This document shows, one piece after another, positions 48,826-60,749 of a stretch of DNA of 64,000 nt. The DNA comes from Amaurobius ferox (lineage: Eukaryota > Arthropoda > Arachnida > Araneae > Amaurobiidae), in contig OX578153.1 in assembly GCA_951213105.1 (NCBI GenBank), positions 57,458,520 to 57,522,519 on the forward strand, written 5' to 3'. The position numbers were made by a program, and so were the translations under genes. The notes under the pieces were generated by a model, which saw only the letters and a list, made by a program, of their open reading frames with translations, was not told the DNA's origin and did not search any database. How positions within the stretch are numbered: the first letter of the stretch is position 1; each line of letters begins with the position of its first letter.

Positions 48826-48905
48826 AGAGGTTATTGTGTGTCTCTGAGTCGCCGGTAAAAATTTAAGCGTTGTACGTCGGAAAATTATGTGCTGCTCATA
48901 TCAGA
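48826..48905 (-). mobile_element. R1/R2-type 5' terminal scrap
   Basis: The inverted terminus TCTGATATGAGCAGCACATAA is recognisable, followed by about 50 bp of weak similarity only. Confidence 0.5.
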
Positions 48906-49839
48906 TTTTTTTGATGAAGTTTTAAGTTCCGAAGTGTAATAAATTATTGTAGTACTATGACAATTTGAAAATTTCAGTGTTGAATAAATTGTATTTTAGA
49001 TATGTTTAAGTAAAATTACATTTCAGTTGGAAAGTGTTTCATAATCAATGCTTTATGCATGATTGATCTTTCTTGACACCACCCAATAAGTACTTCATAG
49101 AACATAGGGTTTTCTGATGCGACATATGAAACTTTTCTCAAAGTTCTCTATTTCAGATTTTTAAATTTCTATTTTTGGTTTAATATGTAGTGTCGTATGT
49201 GTTAATCGCGTACAAACACCATTGATTGTAATGTGAGATCAACATTACAACCAAACCATCACCAATAATATAGAATCCAATTCATCAAAAATATAGAATC
49301 TTAGATAGCTCTATCGTAACAAACTGAACGGCTTATGATTTTTTAACTTGAATTGAATTGATTGTTAAAATATCATGATAATACACAAGAAACATTAAAA
49401 TGTATAATACTAAGTTTCGTTGAGCAGTTTCGATTAAAAAAGTATAGTTTAATGTTTAAGATTTGTAAATATTTTTGTGTAGAAACTACTTTGCCTCTAC
49501 AGTGATTCGGAAAAAATACTAAATAAAAGTATTTTGTGGTCTTCAGAAAAATAATAAAGTAAAATAGTATAAAATGAATTCTGATAGCGAAGCTTGATTT
49601 TTAGGTATCGGCATTTACTTTCGTGAAAAGCATGACTACTTTCGTTGAGCATGCTGTTTTTAAATAATTAGGTGTCAAAATCAATGCAGTTGGCTGTGAA
49701 TTGACTTTATGTTATGAGTACGGGTAAAAAATTTTCCCAGACATATTTTAATATATGAAGACTTGTTTATTTTTCTGATTTGATTCTGGATTGCAATTTA
49801 TTTTCATGAAATTGAAGATTAGTTCGTTATCAAAAGATA
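48906..49839. other. AT-rich unassigned stretch
   Basis: No gene or bounded repeat is seen. The part 49020-49075 resembles 34985-35045 inverted (TTTCAGTTGGAAAGTG, ATAATCAATGCTTTATGCATG), another small dispersed copy. Confidence 0.4.
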
Positions 49840-50240
49840 TACAGGATCTTTATAATTAAAGTTCCACTTTAAAATGGACGTACAAGGAAAACTATTGGAC
49901 AGAATGTTATCAAACTTGGTAATAGTTTACAGGAGGTCATGGGATTTTATTTTCTGCAAAAAAAGTTCAAAAAGTCACCGTCAGCGGGGAATAGCGCTGT
50001 ATGCAATATTGTTAAACGAAATAAGACATGAAGACATCGGTTTAAAAAATTTTTAATCGTTTCTAAAGCGTGTTACAAATCCTGTTCAATGTGGCTTCCA
50101 CTATTTTTTAAAAGCAAGTTAAATCGCATTACTGAGTTCTCAACAGTAGCTCTTAGCATATCAGGAGGAATGTCACGAACATGTCGGTGTATCACATTTT
50201 TCAATTCCGCCATATTGTTTATGTTATCACCATAAACAGT

Positions 50241-50491
50241 GGCTTAGATACCACGATTTTTATGCAGGACGGGGTTCCACATCACATTGGTACATGTGTC
50301 AAACAGTTACCTAAGCAACATTTCACGGATGACCGGATTGTAAGCCGACACATCCCCATTTCTTGCCTACCCCGGTCACCAAACCTCAACCCCTGTGACC
50401 TTTGGCTATGGGGTTACCGCAAAGCAACTGTTTATGGTGATAACATAAACAATTTGACGGAATTGAAAAATGTGATACACCGACATGTCCG
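50241..50491 (+). pseudogene. Tc1/mariner-type transposase C-terminal fragment
   Basis: The frame reads FMQDGVPHHIG (second catalytic Asp), VSRHIPISCLPRSPNLNPCD, LWLWGYRKATVYG, NNLTELKNVIHRHVR, then runs into the SINE at 50492. QDG..PH and SP.LNPCD.WLWG are typical of the IS630-Tc1-mariner transposases abundant in arthropods. The Asn in SPNLNP replaces the usual Asp of SPDLNP, but the later Asp of NPCD, the likely third catalytic residue, is kept. The first catalytic Asp and the DNA-binding part are absent. The C-terminal 20 or so codons here also lie in the inverted arm. Confidence 0.85.
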
Positions 50492-50877
50492 GGCCAACGG
50501 TCGTATCGTGCTGAAAACTCCGATTCTCGTTAGATCACCGAAGTCAGGCAGCATCAGGCGCGGTTAGTACTTGGGTGGGTGACCACCTGGGAACACCGCG
50601 TGCTGTTGGCACATTTCGGGCGCGGAAGCCCGGCGGTTTGCGCGCTGGATCTGCACGCTGCCACAACTGCCGCCGTGTTCATGCGGAGTACGATCACGTT
50701 AAACATGTGGGTCCGTAAGTCCTTCAGAGAGGTTGGTGGTAGGGGAAGGAGGGTACGGTCCCTGTGGATGCCTCCCCCACTGGGTTCCGGTCTAAATTGG
50801 GTGGCACTTCCCGGCCGTCCAAACAGTTACCTTACATCTTTCTGGTAGGTCGGACGGTCTGGGTCTCAACAACAACA
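50492..50877 (+). mobile_element. 5S-headed SINE in the transposon arm
   Basis: This complete 386-bp copy has a 5S head (50493-50611), linker, A-box region without B box, shared body and (CAA)n tail. It is flanked by a perfect 15-bp duplication, ACACCGACATGTCCG, at 50477-50491 and 50878-50892. The 128- and 89-codon frames that cross it are chimeric shadows. Confidence 0.95.
50493..50611 (+). rRNA. 5S rRNA-derived head of a SINE
   Basis: It begins GCCAACGGTCGTATCG and ends TGCTGTTGGCA. The internal C-box region GGGTGACCACCTGGGAAC is intact. Full 5S length with several changes, such as CATCAGGCGCGG. It belongs to the SINE and not to a 5S gene. Confidence 0.86.
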
Positions 50878-51230
50878 ACACCGACATGTCCGTAACATTC
50901 CTCCTGATATGCTAAGAGCTACTCTTGAGAACGCAGTAATGCGATTTAACTTGCTTTAAGAAAATGGTGGAAGTCACATGGAACATGATTTGTAACACGT
51001 TTTAGAAACGATTAAAAACTTTTTAAACCGATGTTTCCATGTCTTATTTCGTTTAACGATATTGCATGCAGCGCCATTCCCAGCTGACGGTGAGTTTCTG
51101 AACTTTTTTTTGGCGGAAAATAAAATCCCATGACTTCCTGTAAACTATTACCAAGTTTGATAACATTCTGTCCAGTAGTTTTCTTTTTATAACCATTTCA
51201 AAGTGGAACTTTAATTATAAAGACCCTGTA

Positions 51231-51691
51231 TATGCATTTCTTGTTGCATGAAGATTGGGACTTATAGAATGTCATAGTTGTTAATTTATCTATGTAGAAC
51301 AGTTAAAGTACGGTCTCGGACATCCCTAATATATGCCGTTGCTCTGCTCGAATAAAGGACAACATTACAGTAGTATAGTTATTCTTTTAAAGAAAGGTTA
51401 CAATAAATAAAGGTATAAAGTTCATTTAACACAATTTAACAACAAAAACACAAAATTTTTTAAAAAAATTAAAGTTTGAATAAATATTAAAGACATCTTT
51501 GAAAAATGAATTGCATTTAAAATATTCTCCTGGTCGCCCCTGTTGAAACTCGCGTATGGCATGGCATAGTCGTTAATGCTGCGTCATCTCTTATTTTACA
51601 AGAAAAGTTTTTCTTAATAAAGTAAAAAAAGTTCACCTTTAATATAGAAGTAATGTGCTGTTCCCGTCTTATATTTCTTATTACATGAATC
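51231..51691. other. AT-rich unassigned sequence
   Basis: No gene or bounded repeat is seen. Confidence 0.4.
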
Positions 51692-51705
51692 ACATAATAA
51701 TGCGC

Positions 51706-51765
51706 TCCCGGCCGTCCAAACAGTTACCTTACACCTTTCTGGTAGGTCGGACGGTCTGGGTCTCA
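51706..51765 (+). mobile_element. Tail-only SINE or LINE insertion
   Basis: The last 60 bases of the SINE family (CCGGCCGTCC through GTCTCAAC). A perfect 14-bp duplication, ACATAATAATGCGC, occurs at 51692-51705 and 51766-51779. The tail has no (CAA) run beyond CTCAAC. Strong evidence for target-primed insertion of a very short product. Confidence 0.9.
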
Positions 51766-51824
51766 ACATAATAATGCGCAAAACTGAGAAAGTTTAGGTG
51801 AGACAATTTTTAATTCTTTTATGA

Positions 51825-51962
51825 CTAGAGCCGATTATATCGGGCATCCCCTAAATGTGTCGCATTGGCTAGCGCCGGCTATATCTGGCATACATTAAAT
51901 GCTTCACCCTGGCTAGCGCCGGCTATATCCGACATTCACTAAATGTGTGGCATTGGCTAGCA
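51825..51962 (+). repeat. 44-bp tandem repeat, three units
   Basis: GCCGGCTATATCTGGCAT-type units begin at 51830, 51874 and 51918, each with CTAAATGTGTGGCATTGGCTAGC. GC is higher than in the flanks. Confidence 0.92.
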
Positions 51963-52329
51963 ACATTTGCAGCAACGATGCGCTAATTGGACACCACGCA
52001 TTTAACTGGCGCACAAGAAAAAGTATTTTCACCCGAGTAAAGTGTATTTGTTTACTACCTTCTCGTGAAGTTTCCTCGTTAAAAGTAAAGTAATTAATTT
52101 GTACGGCGTGTGTGCACTAATGGCACGACGACCGACATTCATTGGTGGCCAGTTTCGAAAGGGTTAACGGTAGAAATATTACTAATAACAGAAATCACAG
52201 AAATAGAATAAAATGGAAGGTAATGTTTCGGATGTAACATTGCCACACAAATTTTTAGAAGGAAGTGTGGTTAAATCTAAAGGCGTGGTTTCAATGTTTT
52301 TGAGATCTCCAAGTCTTGCTTACATTACG
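51963..52329. other. Unassigned sequence, possible short open frame
   Basis: An ATG at 52213 opens a frame (MEGNVSDVTLPHKF...) that the SINE at 52330 interrupts after about 39 codons. The frame does not continue usefully after the SINE. I see no family motif and do not call it a gene. Confidence 0.3.
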
Positions 52330-52614
52330 TTGTTGTTGAGACCCAGACCGTCCGACCTACCAGAAAGGTGTAAGGTAACTGTTTGGACGGCCGGGAACTG
52401 CCACCCAATTTAGACCGGAACCCAGTGGGGGAGGCATCCACAGGGACCGTACCCTCCTTCCCCTACCACCAACCTCTCGGAAGGACTTACGGACCCACAT
52501 GTTTAACGTGATCGTACTCCGCGTGAACACGGCGGCAGTTTTGGCAGTGGCTGGAATCGAACCCGGGCCTACCGAGTGCAACTCCAGCGCGCTAACCAAT
52601 GGGCTACCGCGCCC
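52330..52614 (-). mobile_element. tRNA-headed SINE
   Basis: Full-length copy with intact A-box region and GGTTCGATTCC B-box-like sequence, and a (CAA)n tail. A short duplication TACATTA flanks it at 52321-52327 and about 52615-52621. Confidence 0.92.
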
Positions 52615-52964
52615 TACATTATGTGTATTTCATTAAAATTAACGTGTGGATTAAGTGGAAGTTGCTTAGTATGGTACGAAATCATCTTCAAGTTTTGTTG
52701 TCGTCGTTGTTCTAATTAAGCATTGTTTAAACTAACTTAACTATAAAACCGTACTCTTAAAGAAGTAACTTACTTTTTGACTGAGGTTTAGCATTTCTTA
52801 ATTGCAATAAAACTTTCAAAACATGACTTTTTATAATTAAATAAAATTTCCGATTAGTGCTTATAGCCCAAAATGCAAAAGGAAAAAAAATGATTTATTT
52901 AACTACAAAACTAATTATATTTTGCAGTCATATTTTTCCTTGGTGAACGAAAGCCTGAACACAT

Positions 52965-53320
52965 TGCACCTAAGCGAAATATATATACCGATGATGTGCT
53001 GGCGATTATTGTAATTTCTGTAAAGATAATTTATCAGGGTCTTATTTATATGTATGTGGCTTATAATATCTTTCACATCGAATTAATGTCATATCTTATG
53101 AAACATTTACTGCTTATTGCATTTCCAATACAGTGAATTATAATTATTAACGATTATTTTATCTCTCTCTATCTATCTATCTATCTCTCCAGTATTGAGA
53201 AATTTTATTTCTAAGGTGTCATAACTCTCAAAAGACTACTGTGTTTATATGTTTAATGATTTATTGTTATTTTTTCTTCATATAGAAAGGAATAGAGAAA
53301 ATTTTGAACGGTGTCTAAGG
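52965..53320 (+). repeat. Dispersed repeat D4, copy 2
   Basis: Collinear with 39585-39890 in its left half. A (CTAT)n and (CT)n tract at about 53162-53190 follows the shared block. Confidence 0.6.
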
Positions 53321-54841
53321 TGCGAATTTAAGTTTAGTATATAAGTATATATGCGTATCTTTGTGTGTATGGTGACGGTGGTAAGTAAAGGGGGGGGGGA
53401 CAGAGAGAGACGTGTATGATGACAGGATAACTCTGGAACGTATTTATGGATTTGAATGCAATTTGGTTCAATAAGTGGACTTTCATGATTTTTTTAAACG
53501 GTGGGATATGTGGTTTATGATATCATACACTATTTAGAGATAAGTAAACACCCACATATATTATAAAATAAAAAACAAATATTTGTTAAGATCGCGCTTC
53601 CATTGCAGGTAACAGAATCCATATGGACCGGTTTTATACTTATATTCGCTTTTCACCCTGTAATAGTCTAATTGCAGTAGCAGCAAGAAACTCGGTGTGT
53701 GACACTGTGGCGTAGTTATTGTTAATTATGTAAGAGCTTGTTAAATTAATTACTTTCAATTTAATATATAGGATTTTAAAGATAATATTTATATAAGTTC
53801 GTATAATATAGTATGCTGCATGTGTCCACAATAATTTACCTCACATGTGCGAGCCCACTTACCGTAGCCGAAAAATAACACCTTATTAACCACAGAGTTT
53901 ATCTTTTAAATTATATTTATGTAACACTCACTTACTGAAATATATTTTCAACAATAACCATTAATAATTAATAAAATTGCGATAATCTTTGATTCAATTT
54001 ATTTTAGAAATGACCTAGGAGGTTATGTGAGACCTTAATTATAATTGAACATTGAAAGGATTTGTAGTCGACCTTTTGCAATTATATTTTGTTGGAACAT
54101 ACCTTTTTTTACAGTTACACTGCATTAACGAATGTGGTTTGGCTTGGAGTATATGGCATTAACATTGAGTATGCACATAAGATATCTTACTATTCTTCCT
54201 TTTAAAGTGCCTTTTATTTTCGTATCACAACAAAGATTTTTCACTGCTGCCGTCGTTTTGACTGCTGCCGTCTGTTTTAAGTGGGTTAAAAATGAGTCAA
54301 ACTATAACATTTGATATTAATTTCACCATACGTAATTGTCTTCAAATAATATTTCCATTTCAGTACTGTCACTCTATACGTGTAATACGCAAAACGTGCC
54401 ACACTCTATAACAAATATTAAGTTAAATATAGACGATTTTGCTGTCAAATCGTCTAAAATTATTTATGTTAACTTTAGGAGCAATTCTGAATTGTTCTAA
54501 ATATTATGCTTTGCATAAAGTTCTTAAAGTGGGCGTTCCCGTTCGGTCTATTGTTTTTTTATATAGATTATGTTTCCTTTTCCTTGACTACATTGCTTAT
54601 TTCCCATTTTCGCTATTACTTTGTAGTAACATTTACACTTCTTAAAATTTTTGTGATTTTGTCAACAAAATTGGTAATTTCAAGCCTGATATCTGTATGA
54701 TGGCTGCGTTTGACGTCAAGTTACTCTTTATTGATATTCCTATTGAAGGTGCTCTGTTATGTCCCAAGAAAAGTTAACAAGAATGTTATTCTTTTGTAGT
54801 TCAAATAACATAATAAATAAAACTGATGATTGTAAGAAAAT
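53321..54841. other. AT-rich unassigned stretch
   Basis: It contains a GGGGGGGGGACAGAGAGAGA tract near 53391. All open frames are short and none has a recognisable motif. Confidence 0.4.
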
Positions 54842-55590
54842 AATGAAAACGTTTGCCATATGTGAGAAGCATGCGTAATAATGTAATTTCTCGGAATTGG
54901 CAACGCGCAGATCATACTGAAAACGTTTCTCTTATTTGAGAAGCATGTGACTATCTAAATAAGTTGATAGAAAAAAATAATTTCTTGTAATTGGTAACAT
55001 ACAGATCATAATGAAAACGTTTCCCGTATTTGAGAAGCATGTGGCTATCTATATAAGTTGATAGAAAAAAAATAATTTCCTGTAATTGGTAACATACAGA
55101 TCATAATGAGAACGTTTCCCGTATTTGAGAAGCATGTGGCTATCTAAATAAGTTCATAGAAAAAATAATTTCTTGTAATTGGTAACATACAGATCATAAT
55201 GAAAACGTTTCTCGTATTTGAGAAGCATGTGCTATCTATATAAGTTCAAAGAAAAAAATAATTTCCTGTAATTGGTAACATACAGATCATAATCAGAACT
55301 TTTCCCGTATTTGAGAAGCATGTGGCTATCTAAATAAGTTGATAGAGAAAAATAATTCCCTGTAATTGGTAACATACAGATCATAATGAGAACGTTTCCC
55401 ATATTTCAGAAGCATGTGGCTATCTAAATAAGTTGATAGAAAAAATAATTTCTTGTAATTGGTAACATACAGATCATAATGAAAACGTTTCCCGTGTTTG
55501 AGAAGCATGTGGTTATCTAAATAAGTTGATAGAAAAGAATAATTTCGTGTAATTGGGAACACACGGATCATAATGAAGATTTTTCCCGTA
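54842..55590 (+). repeat. 94-bp satellite array
   Basis: Eight to nine units with a 94-bp period. AAAACGTTTCCCGTATTTGA recurs at about 54842, 54920, 55014, 55108, 55202, 55295, 55388, 55482 and 55576. Each unit also has GAAGCATGTGGCTATCTAAA, TAAGTTGATAGAAAAAA and GTAATTGGTAACATACAGAT. Outer units are more diverged than inner ones. The minus open frame at 55326-55571 is a by-product. Confidence 0.95.
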
Positions 55591-56109
55591 TTTGCGTGCG
55601 GTTACCTAAATCCATTGAAAACTATAAAGCGTACAGTAATCTGTATAATGATTATATGGCACGTTATTTTAGACTTAAAATTACCGACAACTGGACCATT
55701 TTTTAAACCTTTACATGTAAATTTGATAGCCTAAAATTGGAACATTTACTGCACAATACCGCCTCTTTATTTCTTTCTTCACGCATTTTACTTAATAAAC
55801 GTGATCCGATAGGGCGTAGATAAAAATACAGGCTAAAAAAGATATCCACTTTCATTTATATCATTTTATACGGTACCTCTGCCTACGGAAACTTATGAAA
55901 GACGAAAATTAAAGCGTAAAATTTTGGTCGAACTGTTAAAAACCGCCCAATGAACTAATGCCTAAGAAAAAGGCTCGTTCACGTGAGTTTTAAGAGAGTT
56001 TTTTTTTATGAAGATTAATGACGTAGTCCAACTATGTTGAGTTTAAGTTTTTTTTAACGCAGTTTCTATTTTCCTTATAAGAAACGTAAGGGAACGGTTT
56101 ATTTGAGTT

Positions 56110-56660
56110 GATTTTCTCATAAATTCCATGTTAATTCCACAATTTGATTTTTCCCTATCGGCACATTAAGTTTGGCGAATTTTATTTTTATAATTTACAC
56201 ATTATTCCATATTATCACGTTCAGTGTGACGTGTACATTGGAACGTTTCATTTGGCTAACTTTATACTAAATTCCACATTATTCTATATCGATGTGTTTA
56301 TATTGGTTAACTTTTTGTAAATTACCCATCATCCTGCACAGTGGTACGTTTAGTTTGGTTAACTTTTAATTAAATTCTACATTTTTCTACATTGGCACGT
56401 TTAGTTTAGCTAATTTTTCATAAAAGCCACATTATTTCATATTGATACATTTAGTTTGGATAGCTTTTTAAAAAATCAGTATTGGTACGTTAAATCTGGT
56501 TAACGTTTTCTCACATTGATGCGTTCAGTTTGACTAACTTTTAGATAAATTGCATAACATTTTATATTGGAGTGTTTAGTGTTGCTGACATTTTTATAAA
56601 TTCCGCATTATTCCTTATCGATGTGTTCAGTTTTCTAAATTTTTAAAAAATTCCAGATTG
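56110..56660 (+). repeat. Highly decayed ~50-bp satellite
   Basis: About ten units carry a GGTACGTTTAGTTTGGTTAAC core, with variants at about 56159, 56215, 56240, 56289, 56343, 56394, 56443, 56485, 56518, 56568 and 56620. The cores are separated by TTTTTATAAATTCCACATTATTC-like spacers. Confidence 0.8.
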
Positions 56661-56699
56661 TTATGTTAACAAAAATGACAAAAATTACAATGTAGGATT

Positions 56700-57540
56700 G
56701 TATAGTATAGAGTATGTCCATTTCACTTGGCGTTAAAGTTGACAATTTTGGTGACACATTTGGCGACTTTCAAATGCTACCAAATTGACAAAAATGACGC
56801 GAAATGGAGTGAAACGTTGTCAGAAATGTAAATATGAACGAACGGCAGTGTTTATTCTAAGGTTTACATCACAATATTATTATTCAACCAGTATTTTATT
56901 ATTTGTAAAGCGTATTAATGATATTTATACGTACGTCTTAAATGGTGTGGTCAAGTGATTTATATTTATGTATTTATTCCTTAATGTGTCACCAGAATAA
57001 AATAAGTTTCAATGCCTTCATATGAAGTTCAAATATATGAAATCATCTTCAAAATCTCATAGAAAAAAATTGGTATCCTCCAGAAAGAAAAAGAAAAGAA
57101 ACGAGGGAGAAATTTCGTAATTCAGTTCACTCTATCTTATACAAGAGTCATCAGACGAATCTAACAAAATGAATAAGCTTAATAATGAATGTTTAGATTC
57201 GATTGATTATATCCAAAGTTCGAAACAAATGTTATTTGTGGTGTTGGAAATGTGAACATGATTTCCGTTTCTTATTTTTTTACATATATTAATTAAAAAG
57301 TGCTTTAGGTAACATATCAATTTCCATCTAGATAAATAATGCTTTTCTTGTAATACTTGTAATAATTTCTTGTAATGTAAGTGTAACGCTTGATTTCCCT
57401 TTCTCCGAGTTTCACCTAATTGGTGAATTTAAATACTGCTTCTGACTAATAGAGCAATAGAGTTGAGGTGCTCAGCATTTTAACATGGTGCTGTGGATAT
57501 TTAAAAGAAAGGAAAAATGCTTCGACTACATTTTAAAAAA
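56700..57540. other. AT-rich sequence with a decayed R1 hairpin region
   Basis: 56735-56810 (CACTTGGCGTTAAAG, ATTTGGCGACTTTC, AAAAATGACGC) resembles the R1 central hairpin region. The rest is unassigned. Confidence 0.4.
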
Positions 57541-58438
57541 TCTGATGTGGGCAGCACATGACTTTCCTTATATAATGCAATTAATTTACTACTTTTACAG
57601 TAGAAAAATAGATTATTTTTATACTAAATATTTATATTCTTTCCTAGATATTGAATTTTCGTCAATGAGTCGTAATTTTCATTGATTTAGCGTTATTTTT
57701 ATACATTTGGCGAGTTTTTCGTTAATTTAAAGTGGTCAAGTTGGCGATATTCCACCAAATTCGTAGCCAAAATCTCGCGAAGCGTTATGGACTGAAAAAT
57801 ATGTTATTCCTACAGCAGATAAATGATTATTGGCGTTAAAATACAAAAGTATTACTCAAAGTATCTTTTTTTATGATTGGAACGAGCTGGATCCACGAGA
57901 ATGATGTCTCCAAATTTTTCGCATGGTATTACATATGAAAAGTGAACATGTTTCTCAATAGGAAATATTTTTTTTTATTTTATATGATTTTTTGATATTT
58001 TTTTTGAAAAATGTGCAATATATCGAGAATGGTTCGTGTTAGCGTTCTAAAATTTATGTCAATCGTTTTCTAATGAAAAATTACATAATAAATGTCTATT
58101 TGTGTAACTTTATAAGAGATTTTGATTTTTTCAAAATTTCACTCGAAAATTTAGGGGGTTTATGAACACTCGATTGCGTATAAAAACAATAGATTTACAG
58201 GGTTTACGGATTGTAATTTTTGTACCAAATTTCGTTCGAATCGGCCCATTCGTTCGTAAGTTATCGTCTCCACAGATTCACTGACACACACACACACACA
58301 CACACACAGACATTACTTCAAAAATGTTCGATTCGTGATCAGGGATGCTTAAAACGTGCCCTCTCGTCGAAAACTCGAATTTGAATTTTCAACCCCGTCA
58401 CAATACTTTCCTTATACATTATTGTATATGAGGAAAGT
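57541..58438 (+). mobile_element. R1 element, full length
   Basis: It starts TCTGATGTGGGC after an A-run and ends ATATGAGGAAAGT. The central hairpin is partly lost near 57725-57760. (CA)n lies at about 58284-58308. Confidence 0.9.
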
Positions 58439-58621
58439 AAAAATAGCTGTGCTAGTCATATGTGGATATTCAAATGGAAGAATTAATATTATACTACATT
58501 TAAGTTCAAAATAAATATGCTTGCACACTGCTAAAAAACTAAGTTCTAAATACATTTGTTCTATTTATCTGTATTGTGGGTAATGGGCACAGTATGCTAC
58601 TTTTACTTCCCCTTCAAATAC

Positions 58622-58850
58622 ATGGTAATGTATAGGAAAAGTATTGGAATTGGGTCGAAAATTGCAAATCGAATTATCGACAATTCTACAAGTTTCAGGC
58701 ACTTTAGAAGACAAGCACTATTTTTAGAAATAGAGTCTGTTTGTGTGTGTGATTGTGCAATGTATTACCCACTCTAGCTCGAAAATTATACTATGAAATT
58801 TTCCAAAACTTGTTGGGAAGTCACATGTGGGTTAGCCTGGTGCATTTATT
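58622..58850 (-). mobile_element. R2 3' end fragment
   Basis: Inverse of the R2 3' half: GTATAGGAAAAGTATTGGAATTGGGTCG, then TGTGTGTGTGATTGTGCA, then CCCACTCTAGCT and CATGTGGGTTAGCCTGGTGC. Diverged, and no 5' terminus is present. Confidence 0.6.
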
Positions 58851-60749
58851 CTTCTGTTTATTTTGTTAGGTTTATCTGTCCCGATTTTTAAATTTTTCGA
58901 TACAATACTTCTTTCTTGTACGAGAAATTAAAAATCGAAATAGAAACCAGCGAAAAGACGCTTTTTTTTAGCAAAACACTCTCCCAGTATTTTCTATACA
59001 AAGCGTAGGCAGAGAAATTCTGCCTACACTTTTATTTATGGTTTATTTTCCGCCCAATAAAATAACATTAAAGCATGGATAAGTGAATGAAAAAGTTTCC
59101 ACTCATGAAAGATAATAGGGAGTTTTTGTCTTTTTTAAGTTGCTGTGCGTAACATGATGCAAATTTAACCGTCTGTAATAAACGCTAAAACGTTTTGTTT
59201 CCATTTGGTAGAATAACGCACAATATTTGTCAATAAAAAGTCCTTACAATTTATTAGGTACATTAAAAAAGAAAAAAAACAATATCTTTATTCGCCTGTT
59301 TCTAATTGATAAATGTGGAAGTAGATATTGCCAAGTTTATTTGTTACACAACTGACGTCTTAATATAATATTTCAAAAAATAAAATTTAATTTCTGGTAG
59401 TAATTTTCGTTCTATGGAAATTATTACTTTAATTTTCTCCATGCTTCCAATCCATACTTCCAATTACAAAAATGTTTCTAACAAGGTAAACATTTATCTT
59501 AGAATGCTTTCAAGTCGAAAAAAAACATCTGTCTGTAAAATACAAAATCTACCTTTTTATACGGTCCCTCAATCCGAAATTTCTCAATTACTAAAAATTT
59601 CTTCATACATTGGCATGCAAAACTAAAATAGTCTCTTTTAAGAGCAAAATTTATCTAGATATAGCTTCTCAAATTTGCAACAGTTATTGTTGAGAAATTA
59701 GGTGTTGACACACAAATTGAATTGCGTATCATGCCAATTTGACATAAAATCACTAAAAATGAACTCAGTATGGTGAATATCGATTAAATTAATTAAAGTG
59801 TAGTTCCACTAGCCCTTCTCATACCAGAATTAATTTTTAAGTAGAACATTTATCGGTATGGTTGGTACAAATGATTGAAAAAAAAATTCTACTCTTATTT
59901 TCTCTTATTTCATTGAAAAAGTATTCATAATTGATTTTTCCCAAAACGAAGCTGTTACTATGCAACCATATGGTTATCCTGTGATTGATATATGCGTATG
60001 AATAAATCATATGGAGTAATATCCTTCGTAGCGCCTACAGCGTATTGTAGTTAGCTTCGTGGGGGTGTATGATTATAATACGTATTATAAAATAAAAATT
60101 AATATTCCCATCTGCCATTCTTGTGACATATTTGGCGGAATATCGCCGCTCTAAGACTTATTGAAAATTTCGCCAAGTCGGCGATAATTGAATACCCCTA
60201 AAAATTGAATTTTAATTTTTTGATAATTTCTGTCGCATGGCGGTTATTATTAAGTACTATTCTTAATTGAAAATATAGCAAAATGTATTGATTTTGGAAC
60301 ATATGCGTTTTGTTACAATGACGTATCCAGTTTGCGCTATATTAGGGGATTGATAGTAATTGTGTTTTGTTAAGGTGTGTCCGGGAATTTTAGCAAGACC
60401 TGCAAGCGGGAGGAAATCTTTTGCATAATTTTATTCACATTGTCATATACCGGTTTTAACATTTTGTATAATATGTTCCAAATCTTGGATCGGCCCAACT
60501 GTTAAAAATGTCACTACGTTAGTGCGTAGCAACCTTTATCTAAAATGTCTGCTCTTTCCTCAACGAAGATGGGTAACCATCCCAGATCAAAAATCACCGC
60601 TAGGTGGTGCTAGTTATTCTCTAAAACAACGTTGTTTTTCCATTTAAGTATATGTTTTAAACTGGAGGATTCGTTATATTTATTTAAATTTGATCCAGAT
60701 TTCAAAATTTTTTACTTTGATGTTCTTGTATTTTTAAATTGTAATATCT
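58851..60749. other. AT-rich unassigned stretch
   Basis: 60125-60200 (TTTGGCGGAATATCGCC, TTTCGCCAAGTCGGCGATAA) looks like another decayed R1-type hairpin. No gene is seen; a 70-codon plus frame at 59414 lacks any recognisable motif. Confidence 0.35.

Larger units (their letters stand above)
49842..51228 (+). mobile_element. Fold-back Tc1/mariner derivative, ~400-bp inverted ends
   Basis: TA flanks both ends (49840-49841 and 51229-51230). The left arm 49842-50240 is the inverted copy of the right arm 50427-51228 once the SINE and its duplication (401 bp) are taken out, so each arm is about 400 bp. The termini read CAGGATCTTTATAATTAAAG and its complement. The 186-bp centre encodes a piece of the transposase core. 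The original 5' half has thus been replaced by an inverted copy of the 3' half. Confidence 0.88.

Noticed and set aside
24650..50611. Stand-alone 5S rRNA genes
   Set aside because: All three 5S segments are fused to SINE bodies inside one pair of target duplications, so they moved as part of SINEs.
52213..52413. 66-codon plus frame beginning MEGNVSDVTL
   Set aside because: Nearly half of it is SINE sequence, and the part before the SINE has no recognisable motif.
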